This document shows positions 1-8,389 of a DNA stretch of 10,038 nt, in pieces. The notes under the pieces are model-generated. The model had not been told where the DNA came from. It searched no databases and saw nothing but the letters and a program-made list of their open reading frames with translations. Numbering within the stretch: position 1 is the first letter of the stretch; each line of letters opens with the position of its first letter. The stretch lies in NCBI GenBank assembly GCA_040752295.1, contig JBFMFE010000226.1, forward strand, positions 1 through 10,038, written 5' to 3'. A program made the position numbers and the translations under genes. Source of the stretch: JBFMFE01 sp040752295. Lineage in GTDB: Bacteria > UBP15 > UBA6099 > JBFMBQ01.

Positions 1-390
1 CTCCATCGCGAGCGTCTGCCCGAACCCGCCGTGCGAACTGAAAAGCGCGACGAACCGGAACCCGTACTCGATGAAACGTTTCGTCATCTCATCGGCGACG
101 TCCCTCACCACGCCCGCGCTCACCCACAGCGAGCCGCCGTGGGGCACGGCGTCCGCGCCGAGCGGTATCACGGGCGTGAAAAGAAATTTCCACTCCGGAT
201 TCGCCTCCGCGAAACGCTCCGCCGCGGAACGGAAAAGCTCGCCCGCCGCGATATAATCCGTCCCGAGCGGAAGGTGTTCGCCGTGACACTCTATCGGCGC
301 GAACGGAAGCACCGCAACCGTGCGCCTCCGGTCGAGTCCCCGAAACTGCGAGGGTCTTAGCTTGTGAACGTCCAGAACGTTTCCTTCCAT
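1..390 (-). CDS. Creatininase-family amidohydrolase, N-terminal part (gene runs off the window)
   Basis: Reading the minus strand from an ATG at 390 gives 130 codons with no stop before the window edge. Residues 28-45 carry the family's first metal-binding motif, PFAPIECHGEHLPLGTD. E34, H36 and D45 fall at the numbering of the metal ligands in Pseudomonas creatininase. FSSHGGFGQ near residues 117-125 matches the family's NGHGGN-type motif and supplies H120, the next ligand. Members are zinc or manganese cyclic-amide hydrolases (creatininase, mycofactocin maturation MftE, F420- and riboflavin-related hydrolases). The exact substrate cannot be told here. The family's usual EQHG is ECHG. Usual length is about 240-260 residues, so roughly half is present. 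A purine-rich GGGGGAGGG about 8 bases before the ATG supports the start, and a promoter lies at 474-503. No neighbour in the window suggests a pathway. Confidence 0.9.
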   Translation of the reverse strand, partial: MEGNVLDVHKLRPSQFRGLDRRRTVAVLPFAPIECHGEHLPLGTDYIAAGELFRSAAERFAEANPEWKFLFTPVIPLGADAVPHGGSLWVSAGVVRDVADEMTKRFIEYGFRFVALFSSHGGFGQTLAME

Positions 391-473
391 GGTCGTTCCC
401 TCCCCCTGTGCGGCGCAGGCAGGCGTCCCCCGCGCCCTCCGTTTTCACGATTTCGACTTTTTCGCCGGAATCA

Positions 474-503
474 ATTTTAGACCGCTCCGCCGTGGCGGTT
501 CAA
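474..503 (-). promoter_or_regulatory. Promoter for the creatininase-family gene
   Basis: On the minus strand TTGAAC (498-503) is followed, after 18 bases, by TAAAAT (474-479). This fits a sigma70-type promoter with a start near 467 and a leader of about 77 bases before the ATG at 390. The call rests on hexamer match and spacing only. Confidence 0.5.
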
Positions 504-749
504 CGCCGGCAGGACAGCGTCCCCCGCGCGCGACGCGCGCCCGGCAGTACACCACGGTCCCACCCGTCCGTCGCCCCGGTCGAACCGGCGGGCTTCGCTC
601 AGCCGTCAGCGCTGTAAGCCGCTTTTATTCGTGCAAATTCGCGTTAATTCGCGGCACGTCTTTAATCTTTTACCCGAAACCCGAGACCCAAGACCCGAGA
701 CCCAGCTTTTTACGCTTTTCCCCCCGCACCCTGCGCCCTGAATAATCCC

Positions 750-758
750 TGCTAAAAT
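750..758 (+). promoter_or_regulatory. Extended -10 promoter for the glycosyltransferase gene
   Basis: TG at 750-751, one base, then TAAAAT at 753-758 makes an extended -10 element. No good -35 hexamer is seen, as expected where an extended -10 compensates. The predicted start near 765 lies about 4 bases before the ATG at 769, so the message would have almost no leader. No Shine-Dalgarno is present. Confidence 0.45.
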
Positions 759-768
759 ATCACCAGCG

Positions 769-2292
769 ATGATCTACATCGTACTGCCGGCATACAACGA
801 GGCGGAGGCTCTCCCGGAGCTGTTCCGGCGGCTCAGGGGGCTGGACGAGCGCCTCGGCGAAGAGTGGAAGGTCCTCGTGGTCAACGACGGCAGCGCCGAC
901 GGCACGCGCGACGCCGCGCTCGGTCACCCCCTCGCGGCGGACGGCAGGGTGATCGTCGTGGACCATCCACGGAACATGGGGCTTGCCCGCGCGATGAGCA
1001 CCGGCATTGACGCATTCCTCGAGCGCTCCGCCGGGGACGACGTCATGGTATCCATGGACGCGGACGACACGCACGACCCGTCCCATATCCCGGACATGGT
1101 TGACCGTGTCCGCCGCGGCGCCGACGTCGTCATCGCCTCGCGCTTCGCGCCGGGTGGAGGCGAGATAGGCGTCTCGCCCCCGCGCCGCATACTCAGCCGC
1201 GGCGCCGTGCTCTTCATGCGCCTCTTCGCGGGGGTGCCCGGCGTCCGCGATTACACCTGCGGGTTCAGAGCCTACTCGAGGCGGATACTGCGCGAGTCGA
1301 GACGCGCGTTCGGCGCGAACCTCATCGAAACCGGCGGTTTCTCGGTGATGGCGGAGCTTCTCGTCCGCATGAACCCCCTCGGCGCGCGCGTCGAGGAAAT
1401 ACCCTTCGTCCTCCATTACGAGCGCAAACGCGGCAGGAGCAAAATCCGTTTCGCCCGCACGATCGCGGGCTACGCGAAAATCGCGGCGCTCGCGCGGTCC
1501 CTCCGCCGCCGGCGGAACGAGCGGGAGACGGCGGGGAATCCCCCGGACGGACGAACCGCCCATCCCCGCTGCAAGGTCGCGGTGCTCGTCGCCACCTACA
1601 ACGAAAAGGAAAACATCGAGGCGCTCGTTCCCCAAATCTTTTCGACGGTCCCGGAGGCGTCCGTCGTCGTGGTGGACGACAACTCTCCCGACGGCACGGG
1701 AGCCGCAGTCGAACGCATGAAAGCCGATTTCCCGAACCTGCACCTCATACGGCGCGCCGGCAAATCGGGCTACGGCACGGCTTTCATCGCGGGGCTTCAA
1801 TGGGCGCGCGCTCGCGGCTTCGACGCCGTCCTCTCGATGGACGCCGACTTCTCCCACGATCCCGAGGCGCTCCCGGGGCTTCTCGCCGCCGGCGAGCGCC
1901 ACCCCGTAGTGGTCGGCTCGCGCTACGTCCCCGGCGGACGCACCGTGAACTGGTCTCTGCGCCGCCGCATACTCAGCCGCGGCGGCAACCTGTTCGCACG
2001 CACGCTCCTCGGCATCCCCGTGCGCGACGTCACTACGGGCTACCGTTTCCTCGACCTGAACGCGGTCGCTCCCGCGCGCCTCGAATGCGTCTCCGCCAAA
2101 GGCTACGGCTTCCTCGTCGAAACCATGTTCCGCATCGTCTCCGCCGGCATCAGACCCGCTGAGTTCCCTATCACCTTCACCGACAGGAAGATCGGAAAAT
2201 CGAAAATGTCCGGCAACATAATCGCCGAGGCTTTCTTCCTGGTTCTGAAATTATGGCTGGGAAAAACTTCAGGCAGGATAAAACGGATATGA
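769..2292 (+). CDS. Tandem two-domain GT2 glycosyltransferase (polyprenol-phosphate mannose synthase-like)
   Basis: The 507-residue product carries two complete GT-A glycosyltransferase 2 domains. Domain 1 (about 1-240) has LPAYNE at 6-11, NDGS at 39-42, the DxD motif D97-A-D99 and CGFRAY at 164-169. Domain 2 (about 269-507) has VATYNE, VDDNSPDGTG from 302, DxD D358-A-D360 in MDADFSHDP, GSRYVPGG, TTGYRF and a late FTDRKIGKSKMS block. These are hallmarks of bacterial DPM1-like polyprenol-phosphate mannose synthases, which move a sugar from a nucleotide donor to a lipid carrier at the inner face of the membrane. Domain 1 is more divergent and its donor is unknown. A basic, low-complexity linker (about 240-268) joins them. 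A single DPM1-like enzyme is normally about 230-260 residues, so this is a fusion or internal duplication. No multi-pass C-terminal membrane domain is present. The stop overlaps the next start as ATGA, so the two genes are probably translationally coupled. Confidence 0.9.
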   Translation: MIYIVLPAYNEAEALPELFRRLRGLDERLGEEWKVLVVNDGSADGTRDAALGHPLAADGRVIVVDHPRNMGLARAMSTGIDAFLERSAGDDVMVSMDADDTHDPSHIPDMVDRVRRGADVVIASRFAPGGGEIGVSPPRRILSRGAVLFMRLFAGVPGVRDYTCGFRAYSRRILRESRRAFGANLIETGGFSVMAELLVRMNPLGARVEEIPFVLHYERKRGRSKIRFARTIAGYAKIAALARSLRRRRNERETAGNPPDGRTAHPRCKVAVLVATYNEKENIEALVPQIFSTVPEASVVVVDDNSPDGTGAAVERMKADFPNLHLIRRAGKSGYGTAFIAGLQWARARGFDAVLSMDADFSHDPEALPGLLAAGERHPVVVGSRYVPGGRTVNWSLRRRILSRGGNLFARTLLGIPVRDVTTGYRFLDLNAVAPARLECVSAKGYGFLVETMFRIVSAGIRPAEFPITFTDRKIGKSKMSGNIIAEAFFLVLKLWLGKTSGRIKRI

Positions 2293-3068
2293 AAACAACC
2301 CGCACGACACGGAAGGCGTCCGCGCCGGCGACGGCCTCCGCCGTCGCCGCGGCGCTGGCACTCGCGGCGCTCTTTACCGCCGCACCGGCGGCTCACGCCG
2401 TGACGGGTGAACAACTCGTGGACGGGCTTCAGGAAATCTTTATCGGGCAGAACATAAAAACCCTCTCGCGATCCGAAAAGATGATCGTCACAACGCGTCA
2501 GGACGGCGTCGAGTACGATGAGGACGGCGACAAGCCGTTCGCGCGCAAGCCGCACGTCGCCGAACTCATCACCAAATACTATTACAAAGCGCCGGACAAA
2601 CACGCCTACGAACTGCTGTCCGAACCCATCGAGGGGTTCCATCCCGGCGACCCCAACCAGCCGGGCTCCATCGCCATGGACGAAAATTTCAGCGAAAAGG
2701 TTAAGTCGCTCTTCGACCTGTACGTCTCGAAAGACCAGACCTACCGCGGGCGCAAATGCCACGTCCTGACCCTCAACCCCAAACCCGGCGCGAAAGGCGC
2801 CTTCCCCATGACCTGGTTCATTGATAAAAAGAAAATGCTCATCCTCAAGTACGTCAGCCTCGTCAGGGAAACGAGGAAATACAGCGTGAGCACCACCGCC
2901 GAACTGTACTACAAGAAGGTAAAGGGCAGATGGCTCATCCACGCCGCGCGGTGGGTCACGCGCCCCTCAAACATCCCCTATTCCTTCGAATACCGGAAGT
3001 ACTTCAGCGACTACAGGATCAACGAACCCATCGAAGATTCCGTCTTCCGCAAACCCGTTTTCAAATAA
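2289..3068 (+). CDS. Exported LolA-like (outer-membrane lipoprotein-sorting fold) protein
   Basis: The 259-residue product starts with a clear Sec signal peptide: basic n-region (KTTRTTRK), an alanine/leucine core, and an AHA cleavage site near residue 37. The ATG at 2289 was chosen over one at 2253 because it begins the signal peptide and overlaps the upstream stop as ATGA. The mature part has the pattern of the LolA/LppX-like fold. An early strand pair (SRSEKMIVTTRQDG) is followed by YYYKAPDKHAYELL, YRGRKCHVLTLNPK, WFIDKKKMLILKYV and a closing FSDYRINEPIEDSVF. Such proteins bind lipid or lipoprotein acyl chains in the periplasm. No lipobox cysteine follows the signal. The coupling to a lipid-carrier glycosyltransferase suggests a role in envelope glycolipid or lipoprotein handling, which is inference. 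It is not close enough to call LolA itself. Confidence 0.82.
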   Translation: MKTTRTTRKASAPATASAVAAALALAALFTAAPAAHAVTGEQLVDGLQEIFIGQNIKTLSRSEKMIVTTRQDGVEYDEDGDKPFARKPHVAELITKYYYKAPDKHAYELLSEPIEGFHPGDPNQPGSIAMDENFSEKVKSLFDLYVSKDQTYRGRKCHVLTLNPKPGAKGAFPMTWFIDKKKMLILKYVSLVRETRKYSVSTTAELYYKKVKGRWLIHAARWVTRPSNIPYSFEYRKYFSDYRINEPIEDSVFRKPVFK

Positions 3069-3098
3069 CCACTCAGCAAATACCGCCCGGAGCACGAG

Positions 3099-3150
3099 AT
3101 ACTTCCATTTTCATCATTCTCTGCGCCTCTGTGTGAATGAGAAGTATTTT
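3099..3150. terminator. Possible hairpin between convergent genes
   Basis: ATACTTC (3099-3105) pairs with GAAGTAT (3141-3147), and TCATTC (3114-3119) with GAATGA (3135-3140) nested inside. A short T run follows on the plus strand. It lies between a plus-strand operon ending at 3068 and a minus-strand operon ending at 3181, where a terminator is expected. The arms are short and bulged, so it is weak. The loop holds a CTCTGCGCCTCTGTGTGA string. Confidence 0.35.
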
Positions 3151-3180
3151 GCGCCCCCCGCAGTAATCACCACCGGACCC

Positions 3181-3444
3181 TTATATAAGCATCAGCCCTT
3201 TGAGCTTGATCCAGTTCTCTTCGCGCTCCGCCCACCTCACCAGCCTATCCATTATCATCGCACGCTCCTCCCCGCTGCCCGCCGCCGCCTGTATAACCAC
3301 CTCCCCGGCGCCCAGACCGGAGGGTTCCTTGACCCTGACGATTCCGCGCAGACCCGTTCCCGAGCCGAAAATGTCGTCGAGCAGTTCCGCACCGCGCCTC
3401 TCCCAGTCGGCTTCGAAATCTTCTCTCCTCTTCTGCGCGTCCAT
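3181..3444 (-). CDS. Small protein of unknown function, 87 residues, coupled to the propeller gene
   Basis: The ATG at 3444-3442 overlaps the last base of the upstream TGA stop (TGATG), a tight arrangement that implies translational coupling, so it was preferred over the GTG at 3447. The product starts MDAQKRREDFEADWERRGAELLDDIFG, a charged helical segment. A glycine-rich middle predicted to be beta (GLRGIVRVKEPSGLGAGEVVIQAAAG) follows, then a second charged helix (EERAMIMDRLVRWAEREENWIKLKG). There is no signal peptide or membrane segment, so it should be cytoplasmic although its partner gene encodes an exported protein. I do not recognise the family. Codon use resembles the neighbours. The operon position is the best evidence that it is real. 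Confidence 0.7.
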   Translation of the reverse strand: MDAQKRREDFEADWERRGAELLDDIFGSGTGLRGIVRVKEPSGLGAGEVVIQAAAGSGEERAMIMDRLVRWAEREENWIKLKGLMLI

Positions 3445-4514
3445 CACCGTTTCCCGCGCTCCTTCCCGCTCTGTGCCGCTCCCTCAGGGATGAAGCCCTC
3501 CGGAAAAAAGGGCTTCTGATCCGTCCCGTCGGCGTTCATGACGTAGAGCGCGTCGCGCCCCCGCTCCCGCCTCACGAAAAGGACCTTCCCGCCGTCGGGC
3601 GAATACGAGGGGCTGGTGTCGAAAACGTAGTTGTCGGTGAGCCTCACCCTCTCCGTGCCGTCCTGCCGCGACGCGAAAATCTCCGTCGTGGTCCTCCCGG
3701 GCAGGTACGCCGCGTAGGTGAGCCATTTGCCATCCGGCGACCACTGCGGGCGGAACTCCTCGTGGACGTTGTCCGATATCCGCGCCAGCTTCTTGCCGCC
3801 CCCGCTCAGAGTGTATATCTCCGTCAGGAAGGACTCGTACCTCCCGACGAACGCGATCCTGTCCTTGCGCGGAGACCAGAAGGGGAGCGTGTCCTCGACC
3901 CACTCGCCGCTGATGAGCGGCACGGTGATGTTCTTCTCCCTCCCGCTCTCGACGTCCACCACGACTATGTCCCCGTTGTACGCAAGGGCGATCTTTTTTC
4001 CGTTCGGCGCCCACGTGGGGTAGCAGGACTCGGGTCCGTAGAACCGCCTCGCGTCCCCTCCCCCCGCGCCGATGATGTAAACGCTGCCGCGCCCGTTTTC
4101 GTAGGAGCAGTAGGCGATTTCCGCCCCGTCCGGCCTCCACACGGGCCAGAACTCGTCGGCGACGCCGCGCGTCAGGCACTTCTCCTCTTCCGTCTCCACG
4201 TTCACCGCGCAGATGTCGAGATTGCCCTGGCGTTCGGAGGCGAAAAGGAGCGTCTTTCCGTCCGGCGACCACGCGAGGTCGCGCTCCACGCCGGGGGTCC
4301 TGCTCAGGTTCCGTCCCCGGTTGTCGCCGACGGTGACAACGTAAGCCTCGAGGTTTCCCTCCGCCTCGTAAACGAACGCCGCCCTTTTGCCGTCCGGCGA
4401 CCAGAGCGGGGTTCTAACGGCGCCCTTCGCGCCTGTCGTCTGCGCGGCGAAGCGCTCCGCCGCCGTCGGCACGAGAACGGCAAAGGTAAGTAAAAGCGCC
4501 GCCTTTTTCAGCAT
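3444..4514 (-). CDS. Exported TolB-like PD40/WD40 beta-propeller protein
   Basis: The 356-residue product has a signal peptide (MLKKAALLLTFAVLVPTAA) and seven PD40-type repeats. The blade motif W/Y-S-P-D-G-K recurs at W38, W82, W126 (WRPDGA), W168 (WAPNGK), W213 (WSPRKD), W258 and Y304 (YSPDGG), a period of 42-46 residues. Each is followed by a strand of the I/L-A/L-F/Y type, then a YVMNADG-like or VDVESG-like strand. This suggests one seven-bladed propeller filling the mature protein. TolB has a six-bladed C-terminal propeller and an N-terminal alpha/beta domain. That domain is missing here and no tol-pal genes lie nearby, so this is a TolB-like scaffold and not TolB. The propeller is probably periplasmic or surface-attached and mediates protein or ligand contacts. 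No Shine-Dalgarno precedes the ATG, which is embedded in an A7 run at the end of an upstream ORF. Confidence 0.88.
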   Translation of the reverse strand: MLKKAALLLTFAVLVPTAAERFAAQTTGAKGAVRTPLWSPDGKRAAFVYEAEGNLEAYVVTVGDNRGRNLSRTPGVERDLAWSPDGKTLLFASERQGNLDICAVNVETEEEKCLTRGVADEFWPVWRPDGAEIAYCSYENGRGSVYIIGAGGGDARRFYGPESCYPTWAPNGKKIALAYNGDIVVVDVESGREKNITVPLISGEWVEDTLPFWSPRKDRIAFVGRYESFLTEIYTLSGGGKKLARISDNVHEEFRPQWSPDGKWLTYAAYLPGRTTTEIFASRQDGTERVRLTDNYVFDTSPSYSPDGGKVLFVRRERGRDALYVMNADGTDQKPFFPEGFIPEGAAQSGKERGKR

Positions 4515-4600
4515 TTTTTTACAAGCGGCTTATCGCCCCCCGCCGCCACAACGAGAACGGCGAGGGCGACAACAAGCGACTCTTTTTTCAGCATTTATTA
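4471..4600 (-). repeat. Diverged 80-bp tandem duplication of the propeller gene start
   Basis: Segment 4471-4520 aligns without gaps to 4551-4600; by hand count 38 of 50 bases are identical. The shared blocks acgagaacggc (4471 and 4551) and tttttcagcattt (4504 and 4584) both sit exactly 80 bp apart. The block includes the ATG and the signal-peptide start of the propeller gene, so the upstream copy creates a second, signal-peptide-like reading frame. Confidence 0.7.
4508..4594 (-). CDS. 28-residue upstream ORF with signal-peptide-like sequence and A7 slippery site
   Basis: The ATG at 4594-4592 opens a 28-codon frame, MLKKESLVVALAVLVVAAGG followed by DKPLVKKC. It ends with a TGA (4510-4508) inside the start region of the propeller gene. 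Its start mirrors the propeller's own MLKKAALLL signal peptide, because the two are copies of one duplicated segment. The frame passes through seven A (4520-4514) in the register A-AAA-AAA. A -1 shift or one extra transcribed A there would join it to the propeller frame at its ATG. It may be an upstream regulatory ORF, a coupled small membrane peptide, an alternative N-terminus, or a dead relic. No Shine-Dalgarno is seen. It follows directly on the operon promoter. Confidence 0.4.
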   Translation of the reverse strand: MLKKESLVVALAVLVVAAGGDKPLVKKC

Positions 4601-4607
4601 CGAGGTG

Positions 4608-4636
4608 ATTTTACTTTTAACGGCTTTGAAAATCAA
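4608..4636 (-). promoter_or_regulatory. Promoter of the upstream ORF / propeller / small protein operon
   Basis: On the minus strand TTGATT (4631-4636) is followed after exactly 17 bases by TAAAAT (4608-4613). The predicted start near 4601 lies about 7 bases before the upstream ORF's ATG at 4594. The sequence around it is AT-rich in a GC-rich region, which supports the call. Confidence 0.6.
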
Positions 4637-4689
4637 CGGGGTGTGAGCCTCGCGCGGCTGCCGCCTGCGGCAGGTGTCTGACGTGGAGG

Positions 4690-4760
4690 GTTTCAATCCA
4701 CGCCCCCGTCATCCAGACGCACCTCTTGGTTTCAATCCACGCCCCCGCGCGGGGGCGAAC
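4690..4760 (-). CRISPR. Remnant of a type I-C-like CRISPR array (one full and one truncated repeat)
   Basis: A complete 32-base repeat lies at 4729-4760. On the minus strand it begins GTTCGCCCCCGCGCGGGGGC, where GCCCCCGC/GCGGGGGC is a perfect stem, and ends GTGGATTGAAAC, the 3' tail typical of type I-C (and related) repeats. A second copy of its last 19 bases lies at 4690-4708. Only 20 bases (4709-4728) separate them, where a type I-C spacer would be about 34-36, and the first 13 bases of that repeat are gone. This pattern fits an internal deletion. No cas genes are in the window. Crossing reading frames give the false 'GAWIET' peptide that is typical of such repeats. The unit lies 41 bases downstream of the 5S gene and points the same way. 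Confidence 0.72.
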
Positions 4761-4789
4761 CTTCTGGGACGATGGCGAGATTTTTTGAG

Positions 4790-4801
4790 GAAAAATAAAA
4801 A
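4790..4801 (-). terminator. T-rich tail after 5S rRNA
   Basis: Directly after the 5S gene the minus strand reads TTTTTATTTTT. With the GC-rich closing helix of 5S (CCCGGCG/CGCCGGG) just upstream, this can act as an intrinsic terminator for the 23S-5S unit. Read-through would enter the CRISPR remnant. Confidence 0.5.
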
Positions 4802-4918
<117 letters not shown>

Positions 4919-4946
4919 AAAACACATTTTCAAGCGACCCGCCGGA

Positions 4947-4974
4947 GGCGAGCCTTTACAGGTGCACGGGGAGC
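4947..4974 (-). ncRNA. 3' half of the pre-23S processing stem
   Basis: This segment, between 23S and 5S, can pair with 8093-8120 upstream of 23S. By hand the 28-base arms pair with about four mismatches and one G-U. Inside them ggacag (4979-4984) can also pair, with one G-U, with ctgccc (8081-8086). Such stems enclose pre-23S rRNA and are cut by RNase III. Confidence 0.7.
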
Positions 4975-5008
4975 GAGCGGACAGCCTCGAATGATGAGAT
5001 GACTGCAA

Positions 5009-8050
<3,042 letters not shown>

Positions 8051-8092
8051 CGAATCTTCCGCCTTATTACCAAGGCGAGACTGCCCTCTCTG

Positions 8093-8120
8093 GCTCCCTA
8101 TGCACTTGTCAAGGTTCGCC
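8093..8120 (-). ncRNA. 5' half of the pre-23S processing stem
   Basis: This segment lies 42 bases before the mature 23S start and is complementary to 4947-4974 beyond the 3' end. It includes CCTTGACAAGTGCATAG, which resembles the conserved spacer sequence found before 23S in many bacteria. Its TTGACA is not followed by a -10 box, so I read it as leader and not promoter. Confidence 0.7.
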
Positions 8121-8143
8121 GATCCCGGTCCCGTGCCGCAACC

Positions 8144-8191
8144 CGGGTCGAAAAAAAGCCCCGAAAAAATCCGGGGCTTTTTTACAACCCG
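8144..8191 (-). terminator. Inverted repeat with embedded intrinsic terminator in the 23S leader
   Basis: Arms 8144-8163 and 8172-8191 pair over 20 positions with one U-U mismatch and one G-U, around an 8-base loop. The core GCCCCG/CGGGGC is flanked by A and T runs, so it looks like a bidirectional intrinsic terminator. It lies downstream of both 23S promoters and upstream of 23S. A small hairpin GAATC/GATTC (8191-8207) abuts it. It may attenuate 23S transcription, need antitermination, or stop antisense transcripts. Confidence 0.65.
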
Positions 8192-8270
8192 AATCTTTTC
8201 GCGATTCACTCTATGTCTCTACGCTCACTTTCAGTCCCGACCTCAACCCCTCTCCTCTGCTGTCTTTTTA

Positions 8271-8320
8271 AGTATACACCCACCCCCATATCCCGTCAAT
8301 ACACATCCGAAAATTTTTCC
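8271..8320 (-). promoter_or_regulatory. 23S-5S promoter P2 with UP-like element
   Basis: On the minus strand TTGACG (8294-8299) is followed after exactly 17 bases by TATACT (8271-8276). An AAAAATTTT tract at 8310-8318 occupies about -46 to -54, where an UP element would bind the alpha subunit. The predicted start is near 8264, about 214 bases before mature 23S. Confidence 0.75.
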
Positions 8321-8353
8321 CGCAACCATTCCCCGCCTCCATTCCACCGCTCC

Positions 8354-8382
8354 ATTTTACCTCTCCGCTCTCCCGGAGTCAA
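8354..8382 (-). promoter_or_regulatory. 23S-5S promoter P1
   Basis: On the minus strand TTGACT (8377-8382) is followed after exactly 17 bases by TAAAAT (8354-8359). It lies 83 bp upstream of P2, so the pair resembles the tandem P1/P2 promoters of many rRNA operons. The predicted start is near 8347. Confidence 0.65.
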
Positions 8383-8389
8383 CCAGATG

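Larger units (their letters stand above)
391..768. other. Divergent intergenic spacer with degenerate short repeats
   Basis: This 378-bp stretch separates two divergent genes and contains no convincing gene. The ORFs crossing it have low-complexity, arginine- and proline-rich translations. It holds the promoters of both neighbours, a small CCGCC/GGCGG hairpin near 488-497, and two degenerate tandem repeats. In one, the unit 'aattcg' recurs around 629-653. In the other, 'acccgaga/acccaaga' recurs around 672-703. No tRNA or riboswitch was recognised. Confidence 0.6.

Noticed and set aside
31..745. Plus-strand frames in the first 750 bases
   Set aside because: They oppose the creatininase-family gene or run through the low-complexity spacer, and have no recognisable protein features.
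760..1902. A 380-residue open frame antisense to the GT2 gene
   Set aside because: High GC keeps the antisense frame open. The translation is charged and low in complexity, while the plus frame has clear GT2 motifs.
3484..4493. Long frames of both strands overlapping the propeller gene
   Set aside because: The arginine-rich translations have no domain pattern. The propeller frame with seven regular repeats explains this DNA.
4658..4673. Perfect palindrome CTGCCGC-CT-GCGGCAG as a terminator
   Set aside because: No T run follows on either strand. It may be part of decayed CRISPR-flank sequence, but the function cannot be supported.
8107..8116. TTGACA in the 23S leader as a third rRNA promoter
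   Set aside because: No -10 hexamer lies 16-18 bases downstream, and the sequence is part of the pairing arm and resembles conserved pre-23S spacer sequence.
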